Origin: Streptomyces tailanensis | Lineage (GTDB): Bacteria > Actinomycetota > Actinomycetes > Streptomycetales > Streptomycetaceae | Direction: 5' to 3' | Length of the DNA stretch: 64,000 bases | NCBI RefSeq assembly: GCF_008386495.1 | Contig: NZ_VTHJ01000001.1 | Location: 116,045-180,044, forward strand | Part shown: positions 26,663 through 37,405 of the stretch, piece by piece | Numbering within the stretch: the stretch's first letter is position 1 | Layout of the letters: each line of letters begins with the position of its first letter | The notes under the pieces: model-generated | What the model was told of the DNA's origin: nothing | The model's database searches: none | What the model saw: only the letters and a program-made list of their open reading frames with translations | Made by a program: the position numbers and the translations under genes

Positions 26663-27625
26663 TTGAGCAACAGCCGCCACGTCCCCGTCATGCTCCAGCA
26701 GTGCCTGGACATGCTGGCCCCGGCCCTCACGGAGCCCGGAGCCGTCGTGGTCGACTGCACGCTCGGCCTCGGCGGCCACAGCGAGGCCCTCCTCACCCGG
26801 TTCCCCGAGGCCCGTCTCGTCGCCCTCGACCGCGACACGGAGGCGCTGCGCCTGTCCGGGGAGCGGCTCGCCCCCTTCGGGGAGCGCGCCACCCTCGTGC
26901 ACGCCGTCTACGACGAACTCCCCGACGTACTCGAGCGCCTGGGCCTCCCGCGCGTCCAGGGCGTCCTGTTCGACCTGGGCGTCTCCTCCATGCAACTCGA
27001 CGAGGCCGACCGCGGGTTCGCGTACGCCCAGGACGCCCCCCTCGACATGCGCATGGACCAGACGACCGGCATCAGCGCGGCCGAGGTCCTCAACACCTAC
27101 CCGGCGGGCGAACTCGTCCGGATCCTCAGGGCGTACGGCGAGGAGAAGCAGGCCAAGCGGATCGTGTCCGCGATCGTGCGCGAACGCGAGAAGGAGCCCT
27201 TCAGCAACAGCGCGCGGCTCGTCGAACTGATCCGTGACTCCCTGCCGCAGGCGGCCAAGCGCACCGGCGGCAACCCCGCCAAGCGCACCTTCCAGGCGCT
27301 GCGCATCGAGGTCAACGGTGAACTCGCCGTCCTGGAGCGGGCGATCCCCGCCGCCGTGAAGGCCCTCGCGGTCGGCGGCCGGATCGCCGTGCTGTCGTAC
27401 CACTCGCTCGAAGACCGCCTCGTCAAGCAGGTGTTCGCGGCGGGCGCCGCCACCACCGCGCCCCCCGGCCTGCCCGTCGTCCCCGAGCGTTACCAGCCAC
27501 GGCTCAAGCTCCTCACCCGGGGTGCCGAACTTCCCACCGAGGAAGAGGTCACCGAGAACCGGCGCGCGGCACCGGCACGACTGCGCGGGGCCGAGCGTAT
27601 CCGGGAGGAGTGGGACAAGGAGTGA
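26663..27625 (+). CDS. rsmH: 16S rRNA m4C1402 methyltransferase RsmH (MraW)
   Basis: A 320-residue SAM-dependent enzyme that N4-methylates C1402 of 16S rRNA. Family motifs are [51 protein letters not shown] and the C-terminal [15 protein letters not shown]. The rare TTG start at 26663 follows GAGAGGG at 4 nt; no ATG or GTG fits the family N-terminus better. First gene of the dcw cluster. Confidence 0.96.
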   Translation: MSNSRHVPVMLQQCLDMLAPALTEPGAVVVDCTLGLGGHSEALLTRFPEARLVALDRDTEALRLSGERLAPFGERATLVHAVYDELPDVLERLGLPRVQGVLFDLGVSSMQLDEADRGFAYAQDAPLDMRMDQTTGISAAEVLNTYPAGELVRILRAYGEEKQAKRIVSAIVREREKEPFSNSARLVELIRDSLPQAAKRTGGNPAKRTFQALRIEVNGELAVLERAIPAAVKALAVGGRIAVLSYHSLEDRLVKQVFAAGAATTAPPGLPVVPERYQPRLKLLTRGAELPTEEEVTENRRAAPARLRGAERIREEWDKE

Positions 27626-27655
27626 GTCCGAAAAGCGAGCTCGCCGGGAGGGCGC

Positions 27656-28228
27656 GTGAGTAGGAAACCCGAACTGAGGGGCCGGGCCGCCCGTCTCGCG
27701 CGGCTCCTGCCCGCCGGCCGCGCCCGCGCCGCCCGCACCCCGTTCGTCCTCCTTGTCGTCCTTCTCCTGGGCGGTGGCCTCATCAGCCTCCTCGTACTGA
27801 ACTCCGCGCTCAGCGAAGGGTCGTTCAAGCTCGACGACCTCCAGGACGACGTGAAGAGCTACACCGACCAGGAACAGGCCCTCCAGCGGGACGTGGACGC
27901 CTACTCCGCCCCCGAGGCCCTCCAGCGCCGCGCCCGCGAGCTGGGCATGCTGCCCGGCGGCGACCCGGCCTTCCTGAACCCCGACGGCAGCGTCAAGGGA
28001 GTTCCCGGGCCTGCCACGGCGTCTCCGGCCGCCGCGCGCATGCCCTACGTCCTCGCCCCCGAGGTGCTCTACCCCGGGCCGGCCGAGTACCCGACTCCCA
28101 CACCTACTCCCACGCTCCCGGAATACCCGACGCCGACGCCTACGCTGCCGGACCCGCAGGCCCTCACCCCCACACCCACCGGCCCGTACGCACAGTCCAC
28201 CCCGCTCTCGACGAACCCCGGCAGGTGA
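27656..28228 (+). CDS. ftsL: Cell division protein FtsL
   Basis: A 190-residue bitopic division protein that joins FtsQ and FtsB-like partners to activate FtsW-FtsI. It has a basic N-terminus, a transmembrane helix (about residues 29-49), then a short extracytoplasmic coiled coil (LDDLQDDVKSYTDQEQALQ) and the conserved APEALQRRARELGML. An extended Pro/Thr tail (PTPTPT-type repeats, about residues 145-180) is a Streptomyces-like addition. GTG start after GGGAGGG. The stop overlaps the ftsI start (GTGA). Confidence 0.92.
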   Translation: MSRKPELRGRAARLARLLPAGRARAARTPFVLLVVLLLGGGLISLLVLNSALSEGSFKLDDLQDDVKSYTDQEQALQRDVDAYSAPEALQRRARELGMLPGGDPAFLNPDGSVKGVPGPATASPAAARMPYVLAPEVLYPGPAEYPTPTPTPTLPEYPTPTPTLPDPQALTPTPTGPYAQSTPLSTNPGR

Positions 28229-30201
28229 CGGAAGTGGTCGATTCAGGCAGGCAGCCGCCCCGCCGTCGGGTACCCGGACCCGCCAGGCCCGTACGCCCGG
28301 GCAACCAGCAGCGCCGCCCGGGCCCCGGCGCCCGCCCCGTCGCGCAGCGCCGCCCGGGCACCCCCCGGCAGCCGCCCCCGCGCACCATCCGCCTGGGCAG
28401 CCCCCGCCCCCGGCTGCGCATGGTGAGCCTCGCGCTGACCCTGGTGATGATCGCCTTCGTCGTACGGCTGCTCCAGGTGCAGGCCGTCGACGCGAGCGAG
28501 TACGCCGCCAAGGCCGAACAGAACCGGTACGTCGGCCGCGTCCTGACCGCCGAGCGCGGCGGGATCACCGATCGCAACGGCGTCGCCCTGGCGATCAGCA
28601 CGGACGCCAACGACATCACGGCCGACCCGACGATGTTCACGCGCAAGCAACTGAAGATCGACGACGGGCCCGAGCAGGCGGCCGCGCTCCTCGCGCCGAT
28701 CCTGGGCGCGGACCAGGAGACGATCACCAAGAAGCTGCGCACCAAGAAGACCCGCTACGTGCTGCTGGCCCGCCGCCAGACCCCTCAGGTCTGGAACCAG
28801 ATCAGCGACCTGAAGTCCGCGCTCGTCGAGAAGGCCCAGGACGACAAGAGCACGGTCAACGTCCTGGCGGGCGTCTTCCAGGAACCCAGCACCCAGCGCG
28901 TGTACCCGGGCGGCGACCTCGCCGCCGGCCTCCTGGGCTGGGTCAACGCCGCGGGCAAGGGCGGCGGCGGCATCGAGCAGCAGCTCAACAAGCAGTTGGC
29001 CGGCAAGAACGGCAAGATCCGCTACGCCCAGTCCGGCGGCCGTCTGGTGCCCACTGCGGGCTCCACCGAGACCCCCGCCGTGGCCGGCTCCGACGTCGAG
29101 CTGACCATCGACCGCGACATCCAGTGGGCCGCGCAGAACGCCATCACAAAGCAGGTGGAGAAGTCCCAGGCGGACCGCGGCTACGTGATAGTGCAGGACA
29201 CCAAGACCGGCGAGATCCTAGCCATGGCCAACTCGCCCGGCTTCGACCCCAACGACCTCACCCGGGCGAACCCGGACGCCCTGGGCAACGCGGCCCTCCA
29301 GGACGCCTACGAGCCCGGCTCCACCGCCAAGGTCATGTCGATGGCCGCCGTACTGGAGGAGAACGCCGCCACGCCCGACACCCACGTCACTGTGCCCAAC
29401 CGGCTGCACCGCGGCGACCGGCTCTTCAAGGACGACATCAACCACCCGACCTGGTACCTGACGCTCAACGGCGTGCTCGCCAAGTCCAGCAACATCGGCA
29501 CCATCCTCGCCACCGGCGAGCTCGGCAGGACGCAGAAGGAGGCCAACCGGGTCCTCCACTCGTACCTGCGCAAGTTCGGCATCGGCGGCTACACGGGACT
29601 CGGCTTCCCCGGCGAGACCAAGGGCATCCTCGCCGCGCCCGGCGACTGGTCGACCTCGCAGCAGTACACGATTCCCTTCGGGCAGGGCTTCTCCATCAAC
29701 GCCATGCAGGCGGCCTCCGTCTTCTCGACGATCGCCAACGGCGGCGTCCGCGTGGAGCCCACGCTCGTACGCGGCACCAAGGGACCGGACGGGCACTTCA
29801 CCCCCGCCGAGAAGCCCAAGAAGACCCGGGTCGTGAGCGAGAAGACGGCGAAGACCCTCGCCCGGATGCTGGAGTCCGTCGTGGACGACGAAGAGGGCAC
29901 AGGCAACAAGGCGCGCATCCCCGGCTACCGGGTCGCGGGCAAGACGGGTACGGCCAACCGCGTGGATCCGGCCACCGGCAGGTACAGCGGTTACACCTCG
30001 TCGTTCGCCGGGTTCGCGCCCGCGGACAACCCGAGGATCACCGTCTACTGCGCGATCCAGAACGCCACCCAGGGCAACTACTTCGGCGGCCAGATCTGCG
30101 GGCCCATCTACAAGGAGGTCATGGAGTTCGCCCTGAAGACCCTCCAGGTCCCGCCCACCGGCGCGCAGCCCGCGAACCTGCCCGTCACCTTCAGTCCCTG
30201 A
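28225..30201 (+). CDS. ftsI: Septal peptidoglycan transpeptidase FtsI (PBP3)
   Basis: A 658-residue class B penicillin-binding protein. It has a Pro/Arg-rich cytoplasmic N-terminus, one membrane helix near residues 66-84, a PBP dimerisation (pedestal) domain beginning TAERGGITDRNGVALA, and a transpeptidase domain with S366-T-A-K369, S421-S-N423 and K573-T-G-T. It crosslinks septal peptidoglycan with FtsW. The GTG start overlaps the ftsL stop by 4 nt. A 19-bp palindrome follows its stop within 4 nt. Confidence 0.97.
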   Translation: MTEVVDSGRQPPRRRVPGPARPVRPGNQQRRPGPGARPVAQRRPGTPRQPPPRTIRLGSPRPRLRMVSLALTLVMIAFVVRLLQVQAVDASEYAAKAEQNRYVGRVLTAERGGITDRNGVALAISTDANDITADPTMFTRKQLKIDDGPEQAAALLAPILGADQETITKKLRTKKTRYVLLARRQTPQVWNQISDLKSALVEKAQDDKSTVNVLAGVFQEPSTQRVYPGGDLAAGLLGWVNAAGKGGGGIEQQLNKQLAGKNGKIRYAQSGGRLVPTAGSTETPAVAGSDVELTIDRDIQWAAQNAITKQVEKSQADRGYVIVQDTKTGEILAMANSPGFDPNDLTRANPDALGNAALQDAYEPGSTAKVMSMAAVLEENAATPDTHVTVPNRLHRGDRLFKDDINHPTWYLTLNGVLAKSSNIGTILATGELGRTQKEANRVLHSYLRKFGIGGYTGLGFPGETKGILAAPGDWSTSQQYTIPFGQGFSINAMQAASVFSTIANGGVRVEPTLVRGTKGPDGHFTPAEKPKKTRVVSEKTAKTLARMLESVVDDEEGTGNKARIPGYRVAGKTGTANRVDPATGRYSGYTSSFAGFAPADNPRITVYCAIQNATQGNYFGGQICGPIYKEVMEFALKTLQVPPTGAQPANLPVTFSP

Positions 30202-30204
30202 CCC

Positions 30205-30223
30205 AGGACCTGACTCAGGTCCT
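30205..30223. repeat. Perfect 19-bp palindrome between ftsI and murE
   Basis: AGGACCTGA and TCAGGTCCT flank a single central C. As RNA it would form a 7-bp stem with a 5-nt loop. As DNA it has the symmetry of a regulator site. It starts 4 nt after the ftsI stop, in the only large gap (243 nt) of the first half of the cluster. Confidence 0.75.
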
Positions 30224-30431
30224 CACCGACGTCCTGACCCGCCTCCTGATCCACCCGCTGATCAGCGCAACCCGCCAGGAACCGACTCGTGACCATGATC
30301 ACCCCCGACCCCGGGAACCACGCACCACCACCCCGCTCGCACAAACCCTCGCCCACCCGTCTCCCACCACCACCCTTGCCGGACCGCGCTTCGCGCGGGC
30401 TCCCTTTTAGCTCCGGCGGGGGTGCGCCCGG

Positions 30432-30437
30432 TACGCT
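30432..30437 (+). promoter_or_regulatory. -10 hexamer of a likely internal dcw promoter before murE
   Basis: TACGCT ends 7 nt before the GTG at 30445. No good -35 hexamer is visible at 16-18 bp. Confidence 0.45.
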
Positions 30438-30444
30438 CACCGCC

Positions 30445-32019
30445 GTGCCACACGCTGATCAGTCCCAAACCACCCAGAAGGGCGTTTCCGTGACATATCC
30501 GGGACCGCCCAGGCCGGCCCAGGTCTCCGCCACACCCCTCGCGGAGCTCGCCGACCAGGCAGGTGCCGAGCAGCCGGGGAGTGCCGCGGAGGTCACGGGC
30601 ATCACCCACGACTCGCGTGCCGTCCGCCCCGGCGACCTGTACGCCGCCCTGCCCGGTGCCCGGCTGCACGGCGCCGACTTCGTGACCCAGGCGGCCGGCC
30701 TCGGCGCCGCCGCCGTCCTGACCGACCCGAGCGGGGCCGAGCGTGCCGCCGCCACCGGGCTCCCGGTCCTCGTCGTCGACGACCCGCGCGCGCGGATGGG
30801 AGGGCTGGCGGCCACGATCTACGGCCGCCCGGGCCGCGACCTGCTGCAGATCGGCATCACCGGCACCTCCGGCAAGACCACCACCGCGTACCTCGTCGAG
30901 GGCGGCCTGAAGACGGTGCGTTCCACCGGACTCATCGGCACGGTCGAGATGCGCATCGGCGACGAGCGCATCAAGTCCGAGCGGACCACCCCCGAGGCCA
31001 CCGACCTCCAGGCCCTGTTCGCGGTCATGCGCGAGCGCGGTGTCGACTCGGTCGTCATGGAGGTCTCCAGCCACGCCCTGGTCCTCGGCAGGGTCGACGG
31101 CTGCGTGTTCGACGTCGCCGTCTTCAACAACCTCAGCCCGGAGCACATGGAGTTCCACTCCGACATGGAGGACTACTTCCAGGCGAAGGCGCAACTGTTC
31201 ACGCCGGACCGCAGCAGGCTCGGCGTAGTCAACTTTGACGACGAGTACGGTCGCAGGCTCATCAAGGAGGCCACCGTCCCGATCGTCACCTTCTCCGCCG
31301 AGGGCCACCCCGACGCCGACTGGCGCGCCGATGACGTCCAGGTCGGGCCGATGGACTCGACGTTCACCGTGATCGGACCGAAGGGCGAGCGGATCACCGC
31401 GAAATCGCCGCTCCCGGGGCCCTTCAACGTCGCCAACGCCCTCGCGGCGATCGTCGCGCTGGCCACCGCCGGGCTCGACCCGCAGACCGCCGCCGACGGC
31501 GTCGCCGCCGTACCCGGTGTGCCGGGCCGCCTGGAGCGGGTGGACGCCGGGCAGCCGTACCTCGCGGTCGTCGACTACGCCCACAAGACAGACGCCGTCG
31601 AGTCGGTCCTCAAGGCGCTCCGCAAGGTCACCGAGGGCAGGCTGCACATCGTGCTCGGCTGCGGCGGGGACCGGGACAGGACCAAACGCTCGCCAATGGG
31701 CGCCGCGATGGCCCGGCTCGCCGACACCGCCGTACTGACCTCCGACAACCCCCGCTCCGAGGACCCCCTCGCCATCCTCGCGACCATGCTCCAGGGCGCG
31801 GCGTCCGTGCCGGCGCACGAACGAGGTGAGGTCGTCCTCTTCGAGGACCGGGCCGCCGCGATCGCCGCGGCCGTGGCCCGTGCACAGCCGGGCGACACCG
31901 TGGTGGTCGCGGGCAAGGGCCACGAGCAGGGCCAGGACATCGCCGGCGTGGTCCGTCCCTTCGACGACCGCCAGGTGCTTCGCGAAGCTATCCAGCAGAC
32001 CCAGGGGATGAACTTGTGA
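30445..32019 (+). CDS. murE: UDP-MurNAc-tripeptide synthetase MurE (diaminopimelate-adding)
   Basis: A 524-residue Mur ligase that adds diaminopimelate to UDP-MurNAc-L-Ala-D-Glu. The P-loop is GTSGKTTTA, then TTPEATDLQ, the carbamylated-lysine region and the DAP-selective motif DNPRSEDP. Streptomyces uses LL-DAP, which cannot be told from the motif. Start choice: the GTG at 30445 is placed 7 nt after TACGCT (leaderless). The GTG at 30490 has an AAGGG ribosome site and would remove 15 residues. A start further upstream is unlikely. The stop overlaps the murF start by 4 nt. Confidence 0.94.
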   Translation: MPHADQSQTTQKGVSVTYPGPPRPAQVSATPLAELADQAGAEQPGSAAEVTGITHDSRAVRPGDLYAALPGARLHGADFVTQAAGLGAAAVLTDPSGAERAAATGLPVLVVDDPRARMGGLAATIYGRPGRDLLQIGITGTSGKTTTAYLVEGGLKTVRSTGLIGTVEMRIGDERIKSERTTPEATDLQALFAVMRERGVDSVVMEVSSHALVLGRVDGCVFDVAVFNNLSPEHMEFHSDMEDYFQAKAQLFTPDRSRLGVVNFDDEYGRRLIKEATVPIVTFSAEGHPDADWRADDVQVGPMDSTFTVIGPKGERITAKSPLPGPFNVANALAAIVALATAGLDPQTAADGVAAVPGVPGRLERVDAGQPYLAVVDYAHKTDAVESVLKALRKVTEGRLHIVLGCGGDRDRTKRSPMGAAMARLADTAVLTSDNPRSEDPLAILATMLQGAASVPAHERGEVVLFEDRAAAIAAAVARAQPGDTVVVAGKGHEQGQDIAGVVRPFDDRQVLREAIQQTQGMNL

Positions 32020-33422
32020 TCGCCCTCTCTCTCGCCGAGATCGCAGAAGTCGTCGGCGGGCAGACACACGACATACCGGATCCGTCGGTCCAGGTCACCG
32101 GACCGGTCGTCCGGGACTCCCGTGAGGTGGAGCCCGGCAGCCTCTTCGTCGCCTTCGTGGGCGAGCGCGTGGACGGCCACGACTTCGCGGCCGCGGTCGT
32201 CGAGGCGGGCGCGGCGGCGCTGCTGGCGTCCCGTCCGGTCGGCGTGCCCGCGATCGTCGTGGACGACGTCCAGGCGGCCCTCGGCGCCCTTGCCCGCCAC
32301 GTCGTCCAGAAGTTCGGCACGACCCTCGTGGCCCTTACCGGCTCCGCGGGCAAGACCAGCACCAAGGACCTCGTCGCGCAGGTGCTCCAGCGCAAGGCGC
32401 CGACCGTGTTCACGCCCGGCTCCCTCAACAACGAGATCGGGCTGCCCCTCACCGCGCTCAGCGCCACGGAGGAAACCCGTTTCCTCGTCCTGGAGATGGG
32501 CGCCCGTGGCATCGGCCACATCCGCTACCTCGCCGACCTGACCCCGCCGAGGATCGGCCTCGTGCTCAACGTCGGCACCGCCCACATCGGCGAGTTCGGC
32601 GGCCGGGAGCAGATCGCCCAGGCCAAGGGCGAGTTGGTCGAGGCACTTCCGGAGGACGGCGCCGCGATCCTCAACGCCGACGACCCCCTCGTACGCGCCA
32701 TGGCGTCCCGTACGAAGGCGAAGGTGATCCTCTTCGGCGAGTCCGGCGAAGCGGACGTACGCGCCGAGAACGTGACGCTCACGGACGCCGGACAGCCCGC
32801 GTTCAGGCTTCACACACCCTCCGGTGCAAGCGATGTGACCATGCGCCTGTACGGTGAGCACCACGTGTCGAACGCGCTCGCCGCGGCCGCCGTCGCCCAT
32901 GAGCTGGGCATGTCCGCGGAAGAGATCGCCACCGCGCTCTCCGAGGCGGGCTCCCTCTCCCGCTGGCGGATGGAGGTCACCGAGCGCCCGGACGGCGTGA
33001 CGGTCGTCAACGACGCCTACAACGCGAACCCCGAGTCCATGCGGGCCGCTCTGCGCGCGCTGGCAGCCATGGGCAAGGGGCGTCGTACGTGGGCGGTGCT
33101 CGGCAAGATGGCCGAGCTCGGGGACGAATCGCTCGCCGAGCACGACGCGGTCGGACGGCTCGCCGTCCGGCTCAATGTCGGCAAGCTCGTCGCGGTCGGG
33201 GGCAGGGAAGCGTCCTGGCTGCAACTGGGCGCATATAACGAGGGTTCGTGGGGTGAGGAGTCGGTGCACGTGTCCGACGCACAGGCGGCGGTCGACCTGT
33301 TGCGCAGTCAGTTGCGCCCGGGAGACGTCGTACTCGTGAAGGCGTCCCGGTCGGTCGGGCTCGAGAGCGTGGCGCAGGCGCTGCTCGACAGCGGCATCGA
33401 GGGTGAGGTTGCCGCCCGATGA
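32016..33422 (+). CDS. murF: UDP-MurNAc-tripeptide--D-Ala-D-Ala ligase MurF
   Basis: A 468-residue Mur ligase that adds D-Ala-D-Ala to complete the UDP-MurNAc-pentapeptide. The N-terminal substrate domain contains [16 protein letters not shown]. The P-loop is [11 protein letters not shown], followed by [19 protein letters not shown] and [11 protein letters not shown]. The GTG start overlaps the murE stop, and the stop overlaps the mraY start (ATGA), so expression is translationally coupled. Confidence 0.96.
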   Translation: MIALSLAEIAEVVGGQTHDIPDPSVQVTGPVVRDSREVEPGSLFVAFVGERVDGHDFAAAVVEAGAAALLASRPVGVPAIVVDDVQAALGALARHVVQKFGTTLVALTGSAGKTSTKDLVAQVLQRKAPTVFTPGSLNNEIGLPLTALSATEETRFLVLEMGARGIGHIRYLADLTPPRIGLVLNVGTAHIGEFGGREQIAQAKGELVEALPEDGAAILNADDPLVRAMASRTKAKVILFGESGEADVRAENVTLTDAGQPAFRLHTPSGASDVTMRLYGEHHVSNALAAAAVAHELGMSAEEIATALSEAGSLSRWRMEVTERPDGVTVVNDAYNANPESMRAALRALAAMGKGRRTWAVLGKMAELGDESLAEHDAVGRLAVRLNVGKLVAVGGREASWLQLGAYNEGSWGEESVHVSDAQAAVDLLRSQLRPGDVVLVKASRSVGLESVAQALLDSGIEGEVAAR

Positions 33423-34492
33423 TGAAGCAGATCCTGTTCGCGGGAGTCATTGGCCTCTTCCTGACGCTGGTCGGCACTCCGCTGCTGATCAAGCTGCTCG
33501 CCCGCAAGGGCTACGGCCAGTACATCCGTGACGACGGCCCGCGCGAGCACGCCAGCAAGCGCGGTACGCCGACCATGGGCGGTATCGCCTTCATCCTGGC
33601 GACGATCGCCGCGTACTTCCTGTCCAAGCTGATCACCGGCTACACGCCGACCTTCTCCGGTCTGCTGGTGCTCGGCCTGATGGGCGGCATGGGCCTTGTC
33701 GGCTTCCTCGACGACTACATCAAGATCGTCAAGCGTCGCTCGCTGGGCCTGCGGGCCAAGGCGAAGATGGCCGGCCAGCTGATCGTCGGCATCGCCTTCG
33801 CGGTCCTCGCGCTGCAGTTCCCGGACGCCCGCGACCAGACGCCGGCCTCCACCAAGCTCTCCTTCGTGCAGGACTTCGGCTGGACGATCGGCCCCGTGCT
33901 GTTCGTGATCTGGGCCCTGTTCATGATCCTCGCCATGTCGAACGGCGTGAACCTGACCGACGGTCTGGACGGCCTCGCCACCGGCGCCTCGGTCCTCGTC
34001 TTCGGCGCGTACACCTTCATCGGCGTCTGGCAGTTCCAGGAGTCCTGCGCCAACACGCAGACCCTGACCAACCCGGCCGCCTGTTACGAGGTACGAGACC
34101 CCCTCGACCTGGCGATCGTGGCCTCCGCGCTGATGGGCGCCTGCCTCGGCTTCCTGTGGTGGAACACCTCGCCGGCGAAGATCTTCATGGGTGACACCGG
34201 TTCGCTGGCCCTCGGCGGCGCGCTCGCGGGTCTCGCGATCTGCTCCCGCACCGAGCTGCTGCTCGCGCTCCTCGGCGGTCTGTTCGTCCTCATCACCATG
34301 TCGGTCGTCATCCAGGTCGGCTCGTTCAAGCTGACCGGCAAGCGCGTCTTCCGCATGGCACCACTCCAGCACCACTTCGAACTCAAGGGCTGGTCCGAGG
34401 TCCTGGTGGTGGTCCGCTTCTGGATCATCCAGGGCATTTGTGTCATCGTCGGACTGGGTCTCTTCTACGCGGGATGGGCGGCCGAGAAGTGA
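33419..34492 (+). CDS. mraY: Phospho-MurNAc-pentapeptide transferase MraY
   Basis: A 357-residue polytopic enzyme with about ten membrane helices that makes lipid I from undecaprenyl phosphate and UDP-MurNAc-pentapeptide. Motifs: [19 protein letters not shown] (Asp pair), [10 protein letters not shown] and [12 protein letters not shown], ending with the conserved [10 protein letters not shown] region. Overlaps murF by 4 nt and murD by 4 nt. Confidence 0.97.
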   Translation: MMKQILFAGVIGLFLTLVGTPLLIKLLARKGYGQYIRDDGPREHASKRGTPTMGGIAFILATIAAYFLSKLITGYTPTFSGLLVLGLMGGMGLVGFLDDYIKIVKRRSLGLRAKAKMAGQLIVGIAFAVLALQFPDARDQTPASTKLSFVQDFGWTIGPVLFVIWALFMILAMSNGVNLTDGLDGLATGASVLVFGAYTFIGVWQFQESCANTQTLTNPAACYEVRDPLDLAIVASALMGACLGFLWWNTSPAKIFMGDTGSLALGGALAGLAICSRTELLLALLGGLFVLITMSVVIQVGSFKLTGKRVFRMAPLQHHFELKGWSEVLVVVRFWIIQGICVIVGLGLFYAGWAAEK

Positions 34493-35895
34493 CGTCCTGG
34501 GACGGCATGCACATCACCGTCGCCGGCCTCGGCGTGAGCGGCGTCAGCGCCGCCCGCGCCCTGGCCGGCCTCGGCGCGTCGGTCACCGTCGTGGACGGCG
34601 GCGACTCCGAGGCGCTACGGGAGCGCGCCGCCTCCCTGGAGGGCACCGACGTACGGCTCGGGGACGCGGAGACGCTCCCCGAGGGCACCGAGTTGGTCGT
34701 CACCTCGCCCGGCTGGAAGCCCACTTCACCGCTTTTCGCCGCCGCCGCCGAGGCAGGCGTCGACGTGGTCGGCGATGTGGAGATCGCCTGGCGCCTGCGC
34801 GGCCCCGATGCGGCGCCCTGGCTGGCGGTCACGGGCACCAACGGCAAGACCACCACCACGCAGATGCTCGCCTCGATCCTGGGCGCCGCGGGGCTGCGCA
34901 CGGTGGCGGTGGGCAACATCGGCACACCGATCATCGACATCGTCCTGGGCGACGAGCAGTACGACGTCCTGGCCGTCGAGCTCTCCAGCTACCAGCTCCA
35001 CTGGGCGCCCTCCCTGCGCGCCCACTCCGCCGCCGTCCTGAACCTCGCCCCCGACCACCTCGACTGGCACGGCTCCATGGAGGCGTACGCCAGGGACAAG
35101 GGCCGTATCTACGAGGGCAATCGCGTCGCCTGCGTCTACAACGTCGCCGACAAGGCCACCGAGGACCTGGTGCGCGAGGCGGACGTCGAGGAGGGCTGCC
35201 GGGCCATCGGCTTCACGCTCGGCACCCCCGGGCCGTCCCAACTCGGCGTCGTGGAGGGCATCCTGGTCGACCGCGCCTTCGTCGAGAACCGGCAGAAGAA
35301 CGCCCAGGAGCTCGCCGAGGTCTCCGACGTCAACCCGCCTGCCCCGCACAACATCGCCAACGCCCTCGCGGCTGCCGCCCTCGCCCGGGCCTTCGGAGTG
35401 CCCGCCAAGGCCGTACGGGACGGTCTGCGGGCCTTCCGACCGGACGCGCACCGCATCGAGCACGTGGCCGACATCGACGGCGTCGCGTACGTCGACGACT
35501 CCAAGGCGACCAACACCCATGCCGCGGAAGCCTCGTTGGCGGCGTACGAGTCGATCGTGTGGATCGCGGGCGGGCTCGCCAAGGGCGCGACCTTCGACGA
35601 ACTCGTCGCCAGGTCGGCGACGCGGCTTCGGGGGGTCGTCCTGATCGGCGCGGATCGCGCGCTGATCCGCGAAGCGCTGGCGCGACACGCGCCCGAGGTG
35701 CCCGTCGTCGACCTCGACCGGACCGACACTGGGGCGATGCTCGCGGCTGTCCGCGAGGCACGGGCGCTCTCCCGGCAGGGGGACACCGTACTGCTGGCGC
35801 CGGCCTGCGCTTCGATGGACATGTTCGTCAACTACAACAAACGCGGGGACGCGTTCGCGGACGCCGTTCGTGAACTCGCCGCCGCCGACGGCTGA
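34489..35895 (+). CDS. murD: UDP-MurNAc-L-Ala--D-Glu ligase MurD
   Basis: A 468-residue Mur ligase that adds D-glutamate. It has an N-terminal Rossmann domain with [19 protein letters not shown], the P-loop [12 protein letters not shown], then ELSSYQLHW and [13 protein letters not shown], and a C-terminal domain with [10 protein letters not shown] and [12 protein letters not shown]. The GTG start overlaps the mraY stop. A gap of 148 nt separates it from ftsW. Confidence 0.97.
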   Translation: MTSWDGMHITVAGLGVSGVSAARALAGLGASVTVVDGGDSEALRERAASLEGTDVRLGDAETLPEGTELVVTSPGWKPTSPLFAAAAEAGVDVVGDVEIAWRLRGPDAAPWLAVTGTNGKTTTTQMLASILGAAGLRTVAVGNIGTPIIDIVLGDEQYDVLAVELSSYQLHWAPSLRAHSAAVLNLAPDHLDWHGSMEAYARDKGRIYEGNRVACVYNVADKATEDLVREADVEEGCRAIGFTLGTPGPSQLGVVEGILVDRAFVENRQKNAQELAEVSDVNPPAPHNIANALAAAALARAFGVPAKAVRDGLRAFRPDAHRIEHVADIDGVAYVDDSKATNTHAAEASLAAYESIVWIAGGLAKGATFDELVARSATRLRGVVLIGADRALIREALARHAPEVPVVDLDRTDTGAMLAAVREARALSRQGDTVLLAPACASMDMFVNYNKRGDAFADAVRELAAADG

Positions 35896-36043
35896 CCCGG
35901 CCCGCCCTTGCCTGGCGGCGCCGGGTGGGACAGGGAGGGAACGCCCGTGACACGGATGTGGTCGGTGCATCGTGGGCGGCTGACCGCCGGTGGCACGGCG
36001 CCGCGGGGGGCCTGCGCCCACAGTCCGCTGGAGGGCTCCCGCG
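35896..36043 (+). promoter_or_regulatory. murD-ftsW spacer with a GACAC motif
   Basis: A 148-nt gap in an otherwise dense cluster. GACAC at 35949-35953 fits the core recognised by the sporulation regulator WhiA, and ftsW is a reported WhiA target in Streptomyces. A pentamer alone occurs often by chance. Confidence 0.35.
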
Positions 36044-37399
36044 ATGTCCAATAGCCGTACCGGCCGTCCCCCCGTCCAGCGCCTCACCAGACGGCCGCCC
36101 CTTCCCAGGCCGCCGCGGGAGAACCCCGTGCGGCGGTTGCACACGCGTGCGCGCAAGGCCTGGGACCGGCCACTGACCGCGTACTACCTGATCCTCGGCG
36201 GCAGTCTGCTGATCACCGTGCTGGGGCTGGTGATGGTGTACTCGGCCTCGCAGATCACGGCCCTCCAGAAGTCGCTGCCGGGGACCTTCTTCTTCCGCAA
36301 GCAGTTCCTCGCGGCCGCGATCGGCACCGTGCTGCTGCTCCTGGCCTCGCGGATGCCGGTGAAGCTGCACCGGGCGCTGGCGTATCCGATCCTGGCCGGC
36401 TGTGTCTTCCTGATGGCCCTGGTGCAGGTGCCGGGGATAGGGCAGTCGATCAACGGCAACCAGAACTGGATCGCCATCGGCGGCTCGTTCCAGATCCAGC
36501 CCAGCGAGTTCGGCAAGCTGGCGCTCGTGCTGTGGGGTGCCGACCTGCTGGCCCGCAAGGAGGACAAGCGGCTGCTGACCCAGTGGAAGCACATGCTGGT
36601 GCCGCTCGTCCCGGTGGCGTTCATGCTCCTCGGGCTGATCATGCTCGGCGGCGACATGGGCACCGCGATCATTCTCACGGCGATCCTGTTCGGCCTGCTG
36701 TGGCTGGCCGGGGCGCCGACGCGCATGTTCGTGGGCGTGCTGTCCATCGCGGGGCTCATCGGCTTCGTCCTCATCCGGACCAGCGAGAACCGTATGGCCC
36801 GCCTGGCCTGCATCGGCGCCACGGAACCCCGCTCGGGCGGCATCGACTGCTGGCAGGCCGTGCACGGCATCTACGCCCTCGCCTCGGGCGGAATCTTCGG
36901 CTCCGGACTCGGTGCCAGTGTGGAAAAATGGGGCCAACTCCCGGAAGCGCACACCGACTTCATCTTCGCCGTCACCGGTGAGGAACTGGGCCTCGCGGGG
37001 ACGCTGTCGGTGCTCGCCCTCTTCGCGGCTCTAGGCTATGCGGGTATCCGCGTGGCCGGACGCACGGAGGACCCCTTCGTGAGGTATGCCGCGGGAGGCG
37101 TGACCACCTGGATCACCGCGCAGGCGGTGATCAACATCGGTGCGGTGCTCGGCCTGCTGCCGATCGCCGGAGTCCCGCTCCCGCTGTTCTCCTACGGAGG
37201 TTCCGCCCTGCTGCCGACCATGTTCGCCATCGGGTTGCTGATCGCCTTCGCACGCGACGAGCCCGCTGCGCGGGCGGCGCTTGCGATGCGGCAACCCCGC
37301 TTTGGTAGAAAGCGGGGCGGCGGCCCTTCGGGGCGGCCCGGGAGATGGAACACGATGCGACGGCGTGCCTCGGTGGCACGTACGTCCGGAGAGCGGTGA
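36044..37399 (+). CDS. ftsW: Septal peptidoglycan glycosyltransferase FtsW (SEDS family)
   Basis: A 451-residue SEDS protein with about ten membrane helices. It polymerises lipid II at the septum together with FtsI. Diagnostic strings are NGNQNWIAIGGSFQIQPSEFGKLALV, MLGGDMGTAIIL, LPEAHTDFIFAVTGEELGL and GVPLPLFSYGGSALL. It has an extended basic, proline-rich cytoplasmic N-terminus of about 45 residues and a basic C-terminal tail. The ATG at 36044 follows TGGAGGG at 10 nt. Confidence 0.96.
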   Translation: MSNSRTGRPPVQRLTRRPPLPRPPRENPVRRLHTRARKAWDRPLTAYYLILGGSLLITVLGLVMVYSASQITALQKSLPGTFFFRKQFLAAAIGTVLLLLASRMPVKLHRALAYPILAGCVFLMALVQVPGIGQSINGNQNWIAIGGSFQIQPSEFGKLALVLWGADLLARKEDKRLLTQWKHMLVPLVPVAFMLLGLIMLGGDMGTAIILTAILFGLLWLAGAPTRMFVGVLSIAGLIGFVLIRTSENRMARLACIGATEPRSGGIDCWQAVHGIYALASGGIFGSGLGASVEKWGQLPEAHTDFIFAVTGEELGLAGTLSVLALFAALGYAGIRVAGRTEDPFVRYAAGGVTTWITAQAVINIGAVLGLLPIAGVPLPLFSYGGSALLPTMFAIGLLIAFARDEPAARAALAMRQPRFGRKRGGGPSGRPGRWNTMRRRASVARTSGER

Positions 37400-37405
37400 A
37401 TTTCG

